Source of the DNA: JALYRV01 sp036675475
GTDB lineage: Bacteria; Acidobacteriota; Vicinamibacteria; Vicinamibacterales; SCN-69-37
Direction: 5' to 3'
DNA length: 61,353 bases
Assembly: GCA_036675475.1 (NCBI GenBank)
Contig: JAKFEY010000022.1
Location: 1 to 61,353 of the forward strand
Each line of letters begins with the position of its first letter. Within the stretch, counting starts at the first letter, position 1. Made by a program: the position numbers and the translations under genes. Under the pieces are notes generated by a model. The model was not told the DNA's origin, ran no database searches, and saw nothing but the letters and a program-made list of their open reading frames with translations. This document shows positions 8,213 to 16,617 of the stretch, one piece after another.

Positions 8213-8595
8213 TCGGGGGCCTCGACTTTCACGGGGTCGTTGTGGAAGTACGTGTCGGTTCTGTCGATCCAGTCCTGCCGGATCGGGCTGAACACGTCGA
8301 GCTCGAACGTGTCGTCGAGCGCTTCGGCCTGGTGCTCGACCCAGGACGGAATCAGCAGCACTTCCCCTTCGCGCACGGTGATGTGCTCGCCGTCGATGAG
8401 GAACTTCAGCGCGCCCTGCAGCACGTAGGTGATCTGCTCGCTCTCGTGCGAGTGCATCGGCACGATGCAGCCCTTCTTGAGGTAGATCTGCGCGAGCATT
8501 TCGCGCTCGCCGGTCACGACCTTGCGCGAGATCATCTCCGTCACTTTTTCCAGCGCGAGCTCGTCCCAGCGCACCAGTGTGGCCCGTGTAGTCAT
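8209..8595 (-). CDS. Small cupin-domain protein
   Basis: 128 residues forming a single cupin barrel. The first cupin motif is visible as MHSHESEQITYVLQG (metal-binding His-x-His and Glu) and the second as PSWVEHQAEAL. It resembles small cupins linked to compatible-solute or sugar metabolism, but the ligand is not clear. It heads the minus-strand operon cupin-lemA-SDR-M48. It is divergent from the E1 gene, and a TAGAAT box lies 9 nt before its ATG. Confidence 0.85.
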   Translation of the reverse strand: MTTRATLVRWDELALEKVTEMISRKVVTGEREMLAQIYLKKGCIVPMHSHESEQITYVLQGALKFLIDGEHITVREGEVLLIPSWVEHQAEALDDTFELDVFSPIRQDWIDRTDTYFHNDPVKVEAPE

Positions 8596-8604
8596 GCTGG
8601 GCGG

Positions 8605-8626
8605 ATTCTAACACCCGGCCTATAAT
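8605..8626. promoter_or_regulatory. Back-to-back -10 boxes between the cupin and E1 genes
   Basis: On the minus strand TAGAAT (8610-8605) lies 9 nt before the cupin ATG at 8595. On the plus strand a perfect TATAAT (8621-8626) lies 10 nt before the E1 ATG at 8637. Neither start has a Shine-Dalgarno sequence, so both transcripts would be almost leaderless. The two boxes are 10 nt apart. Confidence 0.5.
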
Positions 8627-8636
8627 TAACCCGCCG

Positions 8637-10781
8637 ATGAAGACCACTTCCCGCAGCGGGGCCGCTACGGCGGACGCCCCCGACACGACGGTTGCCAGCA
8701 AGTATCACGGGCTTTCGACGCAGGACCTGGTGCGGATTTACCGCACGATGCTGCTGTCGCGCCGCATCGACGACAAGGAGATTCAGCTCAAGAACCAGAG
8801 CCAGATCTTCTTCCAGATCAGCGGCGCCGGCCACGAGGCGGTGCTGGTGGCCGCCGGCCTGGCGATGAAGCCGTCGTACGACTGGTTCTACCCCTACTAC
8901 CGGGATCGCGCCCTCTGCCTGACGCTGGGAATGACGCCGCTCGAGATGCTGCTGAGCGCGGTCGGCGCCCAGGACGACCCGAACTCGGGCGGCCGGCAGA
9001 TGCCGTCGCACTGGGGCCACAAGGCGCTCAACATCGTGTCGCAGTCGAGCCCCACCGGCACGCAGTGCCTGCAGGCGGTCGGCTGCGCCGAAGCCGGGCT
9101 GCTATACGACCGCATCGAGGGCATTGCCAACGCCCCGTACCAGCAGGACGAGGTCGCGTACGTGTCGCTTGGCGACGGCACCACCAGCGAAGGCGAGTTC
9201 TGGGAGTCGCTGAGCACGGCCTGCGTCCGCAAGGCGCCGGTCGTGTTTCACATCGAAGACAACGGCTACGCGATCTCGGTGCCGGTCGAAGTGCAGACGC
9301 CAGGCGGATCGATTTCGAAACTCGTCGAGACCTGGCCCAACCTGCACGTCATCCGCGTCGACGGCACCGACCCGCTCGCCAGCTACGCGGCGTTCACCGA
9401 CGCCGTGGCCTGGGCGCGCGCGCGCAAGGGCCCGGCCCTCGTGCACTCGAAGGTCACCCGTCCCTATTCGCACTCGCTGTCGGACGATGAAAAGCTGTAC
9501 AAGACGCCGGAAGAGCGCGAGGAAGAGGCCACGCGTGATCCCATTCCGCGATTCGCGCGATTCCTGATCGACGAAAAAGTGCTCACGCAGCAGGAGCTCG
9601 ATCAGATCGCGAAGGACATCGACGCGGAGCTGACCGAGGCCACCGACAAGGCGCTCGCCGCCGCGAAGCCGCCGCGCGACACCGCGGCGCTCTACGTCTA
9701 CTCGCCCACGGTCGACCCCACGTCATCGGACTTCGACACGCCCGCCGCGCCGGAAGGCAAAGCCGACACCATGGTGGCCGCCATCAACCGGACCATGCGC
9801 GAGGAGATGGCGCGCGACGCGCGCATCGTGATGTTCGGCGAAGACGTGGCCGACTGCAGCCGCATCGAAAACCTCGCCTGCGTGCCGGGCAAGGGCGGCG
9901 TGTTCAAGGTCACGCACGGCCTGCAGCGCGCCTTCGGCGGCGACCGCGTGTTCAACTCGCCGCTCGCCGAAGCCAACATCATCGGCCGCGCCATCGGCAT
10001 GGCCACGCGCGGGCTCAAGCCGGTCGTCGAAATCCAGTTCTTCGACTACATCTGGCCCGCCATGATGCAGCTGCGCGACGAGATGTCGATGCTGCGGTAC
10101 CGCTCGAACAACGACTTCTCGTGCCCGATGGTCGTGCGCACCGCCATCGGCGGGTACCTGCGCGGCGGCGCGCCGTACCACAGCCAGTCGGGCGAAAGCA
10201 TCTTCGCGCACTGCCCCGGCATTCGCATCGTCTATCCCTCGAACGCGCAGGACGCCGCCGGCCTGCTGCGCACCGCCATCCGCTGCGACGACCCCGTGCT
10301 GTATCTGGAGCACAAGCACCTGTACCGCCAGACGTACAACAAGGGCGAGTATCCGGGCTCCGAGTACATGATTCCGTTCGGCAAGGCAGCCGTGAAGCGC
10401 GACGGCACCGACGTCACCGTCGTCACCTGGGGGGCGCTCGTGCAGCGCTCGCTGCTCGCGGCCCAGCAGGCCGAAAAGGAAGGCGTGAGCGTGAAGGTGA
10501 TCGACCTGCGCACGATCATGCCGTTCGACTGGGACGCCATCAGCGACGCCGTCAAGGACACCAGCCGCATCGTCATCGCCCACGAAGATCAGCTGACATG
10601 CGGCTTCGGCGCCGAACTCGCGGCTAGAGTGGCAGAGCAGTTGTTTGAGTACCTCGATGCTCCGGTGAAGCGCGTGGGGGCTTTGGATACACCGGTGGCT
10701 TATTCCCCCGATCTCGAGGAAGAGATACTTCCGGGCTCTGCCGACGTTCTCGCCGCCATCCTCGAAACCGCTCGCTACTGA
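8637..10781 (+). CDS. 2-oxoacid dehydrogenase E1, alpha and beta subunits fused
   Basis: 714 residues. Residues about 25-350 are the alpha part, with the thiamine diphosphate motif from GDG at 179-181 to DN at 208-209. Residues about 380-714 are the beta part (NRTMREEMARDARIVMFGEDVAD, then a transketolase C-terminal domain). The protein would decarboxylate a branched-chain 2-oxo acid or pyruvate and pass the acyl group to lipoyl-E2. No E2 or E3 gene lies nearby. Fused E1 proteins are common outside Proteobacteria. Substrate choice is unresolved; a branched-chain role is the closest fit. Confidence 0.9.
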   Translation: MKTTSRSGAATADAPDTTVASKYHGLSTQDLVRIYRTMLLSRRIDDKEIQLKNQSQIFFQISGAGHEAVLVAAGLAMKPSYDWFYPYYRDRALCLTLGMTPLEMLLSAVGAQDDPNSGGRQMPSHWGHKALNIVSQSSPTGTQCLQAVGCAEAGLLYDRIEGIANAPYQQDEVAYVSLGDGTTSEGEFWESLSTACVRKAPVVFHIEDNGYAISVPVEVQTPGGSISKLVETWPNLHVIRVDGTDPLASYAAFTDAVAWARARKGPALVHSKVTRPYSHSLSDDEKLYKTPEEREEEATRDPIPRFARFLIDEKVLTQQELDQIAKDIDAELTEATDKALAAAKPPRDTAALYVYSPTVDPTSSDFDTPAAPEGKADTMVAAINRTMREEMARDARIVMFGEDVADCSRIENLACVPGKGGVFKVTHGLQRAFGGDRVFNSPLAEANIIGRAIGMATRGLKPVVEIQFFDYIWPAMMQLRDEMSMLRYRSNNDFSCPMVVRTAIGGYLRGGAPYHSQSGESIFAHCPGIRIVYPSNAQDAAGLLRTAIRCDDPVLYLEHKHLYRQTYNKGEYPGSEYMIPFGKAAVKRDGTDVTVVTWGALVQRSLLAAQQAEKEGVSVKVIDLRTIMPFDWDAISDAVKDTSRIVIAHEDQLTCGFGAELAARVAEQLFEYLDAPVKRVGALDTPVAYSPDLEEEILPGSADVLAAILETARY

Positions 10782-10783
10782 TA

Positions 10784-10930
10784 GGGTAAAGGTCAGAGGT
10801 TAGAGGGAACAGGGAACGCAAGGGGAAAGGGACGAAGGGGAAGGTGCAAGTATGAAGGTCCTTCCACTTTCGTCCCTTGTGCTTTTAACCTTCGCGTCCC
10901 TTTCCCCTCTCACCTTTGACCTTTCCCCTG
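10784..10930. repeat. Purine-rich/pyrimidine-rich imperfect inverted repeat
   Basis: The left arm (about 10784-10849) is built of AGGG/AAGG-type words and the right arm (about 10857-10930) of CCTTT/CCCTT words that roughly pair with it. The same composition and words (GGGTAAAGGTCA, AACAGGG, CTTTAACC, CCTTTGACC) recur at 49727-49870. The right arm lies inside the coding region that starts at 10852. Confidence 0.7.
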
Positions 10931-11904
10931 AACGTCTGACGGCCGTTCGTGCGCTGCCGCCGGAGATAGCCGGGCGGTTCAGAGATCTCGCCAACCTCCA
11001 ACAGGGCAGCGATGGCGGCTATCTGGCCTTCGATCGGCGGGCGCATGCAGTCCATCGCATTGACGCGGCGTGGCGCGCGAGCGCGCCGATCGTCGTCATC
11101 GGCCCCGCGCAAGGCGAGCTGCTGCAGCCGAGCGCGTTCGACGCCGGCGGCGATCAGTTCGTGGTGTCGGACGCGCCCTTCGGCGTCGATCGCATTCAGG
11201 TGTTCTTCAAGGACGGCACGGCGATGGGCGCGTTCCAGCCGCGCGTGCGCAGCCTGCCGCGCCTCACGCTGGGATCCACCGTCATGAACGGCGCGGGCAG
11301 CCTCGAATTCACGGGCGGCACGATCCTGCTGAGCGAGCCCGACACCGGCTGGCTCGTGACCGAGTACGCCGTCGACGGCAAGCCACTCAGGCACTTTGGA
11401 CGGCTGCGCCCCACCGGGCACGAACAGGACACGGACGCGCACCTCGCGCTCAACACGGGAGTGCCGCTCGCCGCGCGCGACGGCGGGTTCTGGTTCGTGT
11501 TTCAGGCGGGCGTGCCGATGCTGCGCAAGTACAGCCGGGCGGGCGACCTGGAGTTCGAGCGGCACATCGAAGGCGCCGAGCTCGATCCCGTGATCGCCGC
11601 CCTGCCCCAGACGTGGCCGCGCCGGCGCGTGGGCGCCGATCGGGAGCTGCCGTACATTCAACCGACCGTGCAGACCGCGGCCGTCGCGCCTGACGGGCGT
11701 CTGTGGATCGCCCTCACGATTCCATTCGTCTATGTGTTCGACGCGAACGGCGACAAGGCCATGGTGGTGGAACTGTACGGCGCCGGGCGCATTCGGCCGG
11801 CCAGCCTCGCGTTCTCGAGGACCGGACGCCTGATCGTGACGCCGGGCGGCTATGAGTTCGAGGTGCCGGCGAAGAACCGGGCCGCGCCGGGCAGCACACC
11901 GTAG
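10852..11904 (+). CDS. Secreted beta-propeller-like protein
   Basis: 350 residues. The first ~26 residues look like a signal peptide (K, then a Leu/Ser/Phe-rich hydrophobic run), but they are encoded by the pyrimidine-rich arm of an intergenic repeat. The mature part has recurring strand motifs such as GGYLAFDRRAHAVHRID, GGDQFVVSD and DGRLWIALTIPFVYVFD, typical of six-bladed NHL/SGL-type propellers in Acidobacteria. No catalytic motif is evident. Its end overlaps the convergent lipid kinase gene by 55 bp. No Shine-Dalgarno is obvious, though the leader is purine-rich throughout. Confidence 0.65.
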   Translation: MKVLPLSSLVLLTFASLSPLTFDLSPERLTAVRALPPEIAGRFRDLANLQQGSDGGYLAFDRRAHAVHRIDAAWRASAPIVVIGPAQGELLQPSAFDAGGDQFVVSDAPFGVDRIQVFFKDGTAMGAFQPRVRSLPRLTLGSTVMNGAGSLEFTGGTILLSEPDTGWLVTEYAVDGKPLRHFGRLRPTGHEQDTDAHLALNTGVPLAARDGGFWFVFQAGVPMLRKYSRAGDLEFERHIEGAELDPVIAALPQTWPRRRVGADRELPYIQPTVQTAAVAPDGRLWIALTIPFVYVFDANGDKAMVVELYGAGRIRPASLAFSRTGRLIVTPGGYEFEVPAKNRAAPGSTP

Positions 11905-12752
11905 CGGCAGACTGTCGCCTCGAGCAGCTCGCCGTCCGTGTTCACCTTCACGGGACGCGCGAAGGTCATCGTCATCTCGCGGACGCGGAAATAGCGGACG
12001 CGCTCGTCTTCGAGATGGCTGCCGTCCGCCACCTTCCTGAGCAGGTTGAGAAATTCGAGCGTCGGCATCGCGTCGACCAGACAGACGTCGAGCCAGCCGT
12101 CATCAATCTCGGCTTCGGGCGCAATCAGGCGGCCGCCGCCGATCTGCCGCGCGTTGCAGACCGCAAACAGGTGCGGCGTGGCATCGAACGCCGGCTGGCC
12201 GTCAGCCTCGATGCGCACCGGCACGGGCTCGTACTCGAGCACCGCCTGCCCGCCGGCAATCAGAAACGCGAGCTTTCCCGCGATGGACTTCAGGCGATCG
12301 TCGAGCGCCTGCGTCACCTCCGAGATGAAGCCGCCGCCCGACGTGTTGATGAAGGCGCGGCCGTTGAGCGTGCCCACGTCGACGCGCACTTCGCGCGCGT
12401 CGTAGAGCGACGCGAGCGCCTCCTCGGGCGTCTCCGACAGGTGCAGCATGCGCGCGAAGTCGTTGCCCGTGCCGAGCGGCAGCAGACCGATTGCGGTGCG
12501 CTCCAGCGCGCCGGCCGAGAGCAAGCCGTTCACGACTTCGTTCAGCGTGCCGTCGCCGCCCGCCACGAACACGCGGTCGCACCCGTCAGCGGCCGCCTGC
12601 GCCGCCGCGGCTTCGCCGTCGCGCGAACCGGTCGTCATGACGATCTCCATCATGCCGAAGCGCTCGCGCAGGGAGTGATTGATGCCGGGCAGGAAATCAG
12701 GCGCCTTGTCGGTGCCCGAAGAAGGATTGAGAATCAGCCGCGCACGCGCCAT
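11850..12752 (-). CDS. Diacylglycerol kinase-like lipid kinase (YegS/BmrU family)
   Basis: 300 residues. The signature GGDGTLNEV is at 65-73, with NPSSG at the N-terminus and LPLGTGNDFAR following, as in DAGK-catalytic-domain lipid kinases. It would phosphorylate diacylglycerol or a related lipid at the inner membrane. Its ATG overlaps the gvpK stop codon by one base (TGATG), so it is the last gene of the gas vesicle operon and translationally coupled to it. It overlaps the convergent propeller gene by 55 bp at its 3' end. Confidence 0.9.
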   Translation of the reverse strand: MARARLILNPSSGTDKAPDFLPGINHSLRERFGMMEIVMTTGSRDGEAAAAQAAADGCDRVFVAGGDGTLNEVVNGLLSAGALERTAIGLLPLGTGNDFARMLHLSETPEEALASLYDAREVRVDVGTLNGRAFINTSGGGFISEVTQALDDRLKSIAGKLAFLIAGGQAVLEYEPVPVRIEADGQPAFDATPHLFAVCNARQIGGGRLIAPEAEIDDGWLDVCLVDAMPTLEFLNLLRKVADGSHLEDERVRYFRVREMTMTFARPVKVNTDGELLEATVCRYGVLPGAARFFAGTSNS

Positions 12753-13162
12753 CAGTACAGCTTTCCGAGCGGACCGAGCTCGAGGTTGAGATCGTTCGGG
12801 TCGAGGCCGAACGTCGACGCCATCTCGGCGATGGTTTCCTCGAGCCGCATCAGCGCCATGCCGACGGCTTCGGTTTCGGCCGGCGTGAGCGTGCCGGATT
12901 CGTGCCGGCGGATCGCCTGCCGCTCGAGCACGCGCCTGATGAACTCGACGAGCGTCAGCACGAGCTTCGCCACCGATCGCCGCACATCGTCGTCGCCGGC
13001 GTTCCAGCGCGACGGCTTCGAGGCGGACTGGAGGCGCGCGAGCTCCTGGCGGAGGTCCTCGATCTCGCGCACCGACAGACCAGGCGCGTCGGCCTGCTGC
13101 CGCCTCGCCTTCGTCCTGGTCTTCGTCCTGCGCGGGCGGGCCGCGCGCGCCTTTTTCGCCAC
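12752..13162 (-). CDS. gvpK: Gas vesicle protein GvpK
   Basis: 136 residues from a GTG at 13162-13160, just past the stop of the upstream gvpF/L gene. Residues 1-30 are very basic (Lys/Arg/Ala/Thr). The GvpK core follows, with VLTLVEFIRRVLERQAIRR, LTPAETEAVGMALMRLEE and the C-terminal signature DLNLELGPLGKL. GvpK is a conserved accessory protein needed for gas vesicle assembly in characterised systems. The basic N-terminal tail is not part of the core. Confidence 0.93.
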   Translation of the reverse strand: MAKKARAARPRRTKTRTKARRQQADAPGLSVREIEDLRQELARLQSASKPSRWNAGDDDVRRSVAKLVLTLVEFIRRVLERQAIRRHESGTLTPAETEAVGMALMRLEETIAEMASTFGLDPNDLNLELGPLGKLY

Positions 13163-13163
13163 C

Positions 13164-13790
13164 TCAGTCTCCGTTCGCGAGATCGGCGACCGACGTGAAC
13201 GCATACGGCGGCATGGGGCCCGACACCACGAAGCGATCCGGCATGCGCCGCTGCACGCGCTGGATCGCCGCCATGTAATCACCGATGTGCGAGTCGTCGA
13301 CCAGGTGATAGAGGGCGCCGGTGTAGGGCGCGCGCGCCGCGCCGGTGTGCTCGGCCGCCACCAGGCCGGCGACGGCTTTGCGCACCGGGTCCGCGTCGGC
13401 CACGCGGGCCTGCCGCGCGCGCGCCGCGAGAAACGCGCGGCCCGACGTCCGGGGCGCCTCGGCGCGGGTTCCGCGCACGCGCACCGTCATCTGATGCCGC
13501 CCGCGCGTCAGCGCCAGCGCCTTCGTCAGCGGCTTCACCAGCGGCGCGAGCAGCCGCTCCAGTTCCTGCTCGTCCGGGACGATGGTGCCGAAGCGGGCGG
13601 GCAGAAACTCGAGCCCCTGCGCTTCGAGTTTCGCGAGGGCGGCCGCCTGTGCCGCGAGCGCGCGCTCGCTGACCTGCGGGGCGCGCGCGCGCCGCTGCAC
13701 GATGGCCGCGAGCGATTTCACCACGACGGCCTCGACGCCGGCGCGCTTCGCGTCGCGCGCACGCGCCACGGCAATCACCACCAGCATCAC
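13164..13790 (-). CDS. Gas vesicle protein GvpF/GvpL family, short form
   Basis: 208 residues. It retains GvpF/L features: the LEFLPARFGTIVPDEQELERLL segment that corresponds to the VLPMRFGT region, and the C-terminal SGPMPPYAF motif (usually TGPWPPYSF). The middle is shorter than in the other two copies. It is the most divergent of the three GvpF/L proteins in the operon, lying between gvpS and gvpK. GvpF binds the hydrophobic shell protein GvpA and is thought to act in nucleation or chaperoning. Confidence 0.88.
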   Translation of the reverse strand: MMLVVIAVARARDAKRAGVEAVVVKSLAAIVQRRARAPQVSERALAAQAAALAKLEAQGLEFLPARFGTIVPDEQELERLLAPLVKPLTKALALTRGRHQMTVRVRGTRAEAPRTSGRAFLAARARQARVADADPVRKAVAGLVAAEHTGAARAPYTGALYHLVDDSHIGDYMAAIQRVQRRMPDRFVVSGPMPPYAFTSVADLANGD

Positions 13791-14170
13791 GTCGCGGCCT
13801 TGCCGCCGTCGCGTTTGGGGAAGATGCGGTCGGCGGCCACCAGCAGCGCCGTGAGCCTCAGATAGACGAGATCCACGTCGGCGAGCGCGAGCATCGCGTC
13901 GGCGTGCAGCACCACGCCTTTGCTGAGCAGGTTGTCGACCAGATCCAGCAACGTCTTGTTCGCTTCCGGCTCCGCGAACACGCCCATGGACCCGGCCAGG
14001 CGGCGCTCCGAGGCCTTCGGCCGCGGCCTGGAGGGCGGCGGCGGTGGCGGTGGCGGCGGCCGCCGCGCCGGTTTCGGCGGATGGGCGTGTTTCTGGCGCG
14101 CGGGCGGACGGCCAATCGCCGGGCGCGAACGCTTCGGCGCAGCCGGCGGCAGCGGCCGTTTAGGAGGCAT
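13787..14170 (-). CDS. gvpS: GvpA-family protein, GvpS-like, with proline-rich N-terminus
   Basis: 127 residues from ATG at 14170-14168. Residues 1-60 are Pro/Arg/Lys-rich, including nine consecutive prolines at 38-46. Residues about 72-115 are a GvpA-type module (TLLDLVDNLLSKGVVLHAD, then ALADVDLVYLRLTALLVA), closest in pattern to GvpS/GvpJ minor shell or tip proteins. The start lies inside the end of the upstream gvpF/L gene, and its own end overlaps the next gvpF/L by 4 nt. An in-frame TTG at 14176 is an alternative start. Confidence 0.88.
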   Translation of the reverse strand: MPPKRPLPPAAPKRSRPAIGRPPARQKHAHPPKPARRPPPPPPPPPSRPRPKASERRLAGSMGVFAEPEANKTLLDLVDNLLSKGVVLHADAMLALADVDLVYLRLTALLVAADRIFPKRDGGKAAT

Positions 14171-14918
14171 CGTCAACCTGGACGAAATGGTACGGCGGCC
14201 ACGGCCCGGTCAGCTTGAACAGGCAGTGCGCGTCGGCGGCACGCGCGGCCAGGGCCTCCGCCGCGGCGCCAAAGTGCTGCTGCTCGTCGCGCGCCACGAG
14301 AAACGCCGCGTCGAGCAGCGGCCGCTCCGCGTCGTCAGCCTGCAGCGGACGGGCGACGGCATCGCGTGAGACACCCGACAAACCGTCGAAGACGTCTGCC
14401 GCATAGGCCGCGCGCCGCGACGCCTGCTCACGCGCGACGTCGCGCACCTGCTTCTTGCGTTCGAGAAAGGCGGTGCCGGACGCGGGCTTCGACACGCCCG
14501 CGCCCTGCGGTGGCTCCGCGCTGCCGTCGAGCGCGACGAGCCTGAGCCCGTACTCGTCGCAGCCGGCCACTTGCGCAGCCGCGCGCTCGAGGCGCTTCCG
14601 CTGCCTTGTCAGATCCTGTACGAGCCGGTCGTCGCCGGAAAACAGCGTCAGCAGTTTCATCGGCAGCACGGCGGAGGCCGTGCGCATCACGTGCTCGAGC
14701 AGCTGCTCGTGTCCGAGCGCCGCGCTCGACACCCAGGCCATGTCGCGAAGCTTCGCGCTCACCGCATCCTCGGAATAGTCACGGTCGGGAAGAGTGGCGA
14801 CGATGGCGGTGAGGCCGCCTTTGAGGGGCAGCGCGCGCGGGGCGCCGGCGCCGGGCAGGCCGCCGGGCGGAAGGTCGACGGATGGCGGTGTCTGCACGAC
14901 GCAGTAGAGGACAGTCAC
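14160..14918 (-). CDS. Gas vesicle protein GvpF/GvpL family
   Basis: 252 residues, normal length for the family. The N-terminal domain starts with a VLYCVVQTP strand and contains the conserved LPMKLLTLF segment. The C-terminal domain includes DAAFLVARDEQQHF and ends with the family signature LTGPWPPYHFVQV. It lies between gvpG and gvpS, the place occupied by gvpL in actinobacterial clusters, so GvpL is the likeliest equivalent. Confidence 0.92.
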   Translation of the reverse strand: MTVLYCVVQTPPSVDLPPGGLPGAGAPRALPLKGGLTAIVATLPDRDYSEDAVSAKLRDMAWVSSAALGHEQLLEHVMRTASAVLPMKLLTLFSGDDRLVQDLTRQRKRLERAAAQVAGCDEYGLRLVALDGSAEPPQGAGVSKPASGTAFLERKKQVRDVAREQASRRAAYAADVFDGLSGVSRDAVARPLQADDAERPLLDAAFLVARDEQQHFGAAAEALAARAADAHCLFKLTGPWPPYHFVQVDDAS

Positions 14919-14923
14919 GGCCG

Positions 14924-15229
14924 TTACTTGTGCTCGTCGCCCTCGAACGTCGCCTCGATGCCGGTGATGGTGTAGTCGCCGTCGCCCGCGTCGGTGATCG
15001 ACGGCGTGCCCTCACGGCTGGCGCGAATCTGCCGCAGGCGCTCGAACACCTCGGCCTCGATGTCCCCGAACTCCTCGTCGCTGATCTCGCCCGCCTCGAG
15101 CCGCAGCTGCGCCTGCAGCAGGCGATCGTGCAGCACGGTTTCGTCGAACGCCTCCGCGTCGGCGACGGCGGCGATCTTGTCGAAAACGAACTTCATCCCG
15201 CTGATGAACAGCGAGTCGAGCAGGAACAT
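14924..15229 (-). CDS. gvpG: Gas vesicle protein GvpG
   Basis: 101 residues. The N-terminus (MFLLDSLFISGMKFVFDKIA) matches the GvpG pattern of a short hydrophobic start followed by a helix. The middle has LHDRLLQAQLRLEAGEISDEEF, the conserved helix pair of GvpG. The C-terminus is acidic. GvpG forms accessory complexes with GvpF and GvpL in other systems. It lies between two gvpF/L genes with only a few bases on each side. Confidence 0.9.
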   Translation of the reverse strand: MFLLDSLFISGMKFVFDKIAAVADAEAFDETVLHDRLLQAQLRLEAGEISDEEFGDIEAEVFERLRQIRASREGTPSITDAGDGDYTITGIEATFEGDEHK

Positions 15230-15230
15230 G

Positions 15231-16145
15231 CTAGTGGGCTCGCTCGAGCTTCAACTTGATGTTGACGAAGTTATAGGGCGGCCAGGGCCCGGTGTACTTG
15301 AACGTCAGCTTGTCGTGGCGCTGGCCGATCTCCTTCACGCGCGCGTCGAAGGCGTTCTCGCGATCGCGCGACACCAGGAACGCGGCGTTCATGATCATGC
15401 GATCGCCGATCGGCTTGTTCGAGCGCGAGGCGACGGCCACGTCGCGCAGGCTGCGGAAGATGCCGTCGACGTACTGTTCCGACCGCGCCTGCAGCGCCGC
15501 GTCGATCATGCGGCCGTACTGCATGCGGGCGAAGTAGGTCGACCCCTTCTGCGTGGAAATCTCGTTCTTGAGGCGGCGGATGTCCTCGTCCTCGTCCTCG
15601 ATCTCGCGGATGATTTGATCCCGGTCCCACAGCACCTTGAGGCCGAACTCGACCTTGTCGCGCATCTTCTGCAGCACGTCGGTGAAGGCGTCGTAGGCCG
15701 AGCGCAGCAGCTCCACGATGTCGTTGGTCGTCTTGAACACCGTGCCGAACGACATGGGCAGCACCGTGTGCTGCAGCATGACGGTTTCGTTCACGCGCTG
15801 GTGCGCGAGCACGTTTTCGCGCGTCGGGTCGTGCACCACCATCGGCGTCGCCGACACGACGGCGCACAGATCCTTGAAGTGCACGGTCTGCACTTCCGCC
15901 GGTTCGTGGCCGATGCCGAGGGGCCCGAACGTGAGCGGCGTCTCCGACTGGATGATGCAGTAGACGTACTGCCCCTGCGCGCCGTTGTCGGCCGGCGCGG
16001 CCGGCGCGGCGGACGCGGCTGCCCGGGGCGCGGGTTTCGGCGCCTTGACCGCCTTCAGCGGCGCGGCGGCTTTCGGGGACTTCGCGGCCTTCGGGGGAGC
16101 GGAGGCTTTGGCGGCTTTCGATTTCGTCGCAGGTTTTTTCGCCAT
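15231..16145 (-). CDS. Gas vesicle protein GvpF/GvpL family with Lys/Ala/Pro-rich N-terminal tail
   Basis: 304 residues from ATG at 16145-16143. Residues 1-57 are a Lys/Ala/Pro tail resembling histone H1 or low-complexity linker sequence. The GvpF/L fold follows: YVYCIIQSETP, VLPMSFGTVF, an acidic coiled segment around EIEDEDEDIRR, AAFLVSRDRENAF and the C-terminal signature TGPWPPYNFVNIKL. It is the first gvpF/L after the shell gene and two-component genes, the position of gvpF in other clusters. The basic tail is absent from ordinary GvpF. Confidence 0.92.
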   Translation of the reverse strand: MAKKPATKSKAAKASAPPKAAKSPKAAAPLKAVKAPKPAPRAAASAAPAAPADNGAQGQYVYCIIQSETPLTFGPLGIGHEPAEVQTVHFKDLCAVVSATPMVVHDPTRENVLAHQRVNETVMLQHTVLPMSFGTVFKTTNDIVELLRSAYDAFTDVLQKMRDKVEFGLKVLWDRDQIIREIEDEDEDIRRLKNEISTQKGSTYFARMQYGRMIDAALQARSEQYVDGIFRSLRDVAVASRSNKPIGDRMIMNAAFLVSRDRENAFDARVKEIGQRHDKLTFKYTGPWPPYNFVNIKLKLERAH

Positions 16146-16158
16146 AGATTCGCTGACG

Positions 16159-16617
16159 CTAGCGCCGTCCACGTCGCGGGGACGTCGAGTGATCGGACGC
16201 CCCGGCGGGCGTCTGATGGGCGGAGGGGGAACTGATGCCGAGGACACGCGAGATTTCGGCGACGAGCTCGTCCGGCACGCAGGGTTTCGTGATGAACGAG
16301 TCGCAGCCGGCCTCGCGCGCGCGTTCGGCGTGCCCGGCCAGCGCGTGGCCCGTGAGCGCGATCACCGGGATGCGCGCGGTGGCGGGATCCGACTTCAGCC
16401 GGCGCGTCGCCTCCCAGCCATCGAGCTTGGGCAGCGCGAGGTCCATCAGCACCAGGTCGGGCCTGAGCCGCTGCGTCATCTCGATGGCCTCGAGCCCGTT
16501 GGTGGCCGACTCCACGCGGAAGCCGGTGAACGAGAGGTACTCGACGTACATCTCGCGCGCGTCGTCGTAGTCCTCGACAACCAGAATGAGCGGTGCGGTC
16601 TTGCGTTCGGAGGTCAT
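16159..16617 (-). CDS. CheY-like single-domain response regulator
   Basis: 152 residues holding a receiver domain only. The acidic pocket is in LVVEDYDD, the phospho-acceptor is Asp59 in LVLMDLALPK, and the switch residues are in ALTGHA and ITKPC. The last ~25 residues are Ser/Arg-rich with no DNA-binding domain. It overlaps the histidine kinase stop as ATGA, so the two form a pair. It presumably acts by protein contact, not transcription. Its place inside the gas vesicle operon suggests control of assembly or collapse; this is inference. Confidence 0.93.
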   Translation of the reverse strand: MTSERKTAPLILVVEDYDDAREMYVEYLSFTGFRVESATNGLEAIEMTQRLRPDLVLMDLALPKLDGWEATRRLKSDPATARIPVIALTGHALAGHAERAREAGCDSFITKPCVPDELVAEISRVLGISSPSAHQTPAGASDHSTSPRRGRR

